From Desulfobacteraceae bacterium (GTDB taxonomy: Bacteria; Desulfobacterota; Desulfobacteria; Desulfobacterales; UBA11574), in the NCBI GenBank assembly GCA_029857875.1, contig JAOUGB010000162.1, positions 1 through 6,077 on the forward strand: DNA of 6,077 nucleotides, given 5' to 3'. The position numbers and the translations under genes are program-made. The notes beneath the pieces are model-generated. The model was not told the DNA's origin. It saw nothing but the letters and a program-made list of their open reading frames with translations, and ran no database searches. Position 1 is the stretch's first letter. Each line of letters begins with the position of its first letter. Below, piece after piece: positions 6,025 to 6,077 of this stretch.

Positions 6025-6077
6025 TTTGTTTTAAATTTTTTGAGTTGTTAAGACTCGACATCGGTTCAAAAGTAAAT
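6025..6077 (-). other. Region upstream of dctQ, edge of window
   Basis: These 53 bases are A/T-rich. No -35/-10 pair with acceptable spacing is seen reading toward dctQ, which fits dctQ being internal to an operon that begins further right. One minus-strand frame stays open through the edge and stops just inside dctQ, so the tail of an upstream gene could be here, but its short sequence is not recognisable. Confidence 0.25.

Noticed and set aside
1..6077. A novel defence, mobile or biosynthetic system
   Set aside because: All sizeable coding space is taken by well-known transporter genes and argC. There are no transposase, integrase, CRISPR-like repeats, tRNA or attachment sites, and no gene of unknown family.

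Overview
The window holds six protein-coding genes in two convergent blocks and looks like ordinary chromosomal DNA from a Gram-negative bacterium of moderate G+C. ABC-type branched-chain amino acid (Liv/HAAT) genes, a separate argC and a DctQ/DctM TRAP transporter are all typical of metabolically versatile Proteobacteria. The overall style recalls the former Deltaproteobacteria (Desulfobacterota), but that is an impression from protein wording, not a test. I see no RNA gene, mobile element, CRISPR array, phage gene or defence system.

Left block (plus strand, 132-2885): livM, livG and livF, the inner-membrane permease and two ATPases of a branched-chain amino acid or related amide/amino acid importer. 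They are packed as one transcription unit (1-nt gap, then 1-nt overlap). The second permease (LivH) and the periplasmic binding protein (LivK) are not in the window and may lie to the left. The 131 bases before livM contain a 21-bp imperfect palindrome and no identifiable gene.

Middle (2886-4147): a gap of about 220 bases rich in small inverted repeats, with a plausible sigma70-type promoter, precedes argC (N-acetyl-gamma-glutamyl-phosphate reductase, third enzymatic step of arginine/ornithine synthesis). argC appears to be transcribed on its own; its best-supported start is position 3110, not 3098.

Right block (minus strand, 6024-4241): dctQ and dctM, the small and large membrane subunits of a TRAP transporter, overlapping by 4 nt (ATGA). 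The periplasmic solute receptor (DctP) is not in the window and would be expected just beyond the right edge. argC and dctM converge across a 93-base gap with several weak hairpins and no classic U-tract terminator.

Together the window encodes parts of two binding-protein-dependent uptake systems (one ATP-driven, one ion-gradient-driven) flanking a biosynthetic gene. I found nothing that amounts to a new biological system; the findings are small regulatory and start-site questions, scored low accordingly.
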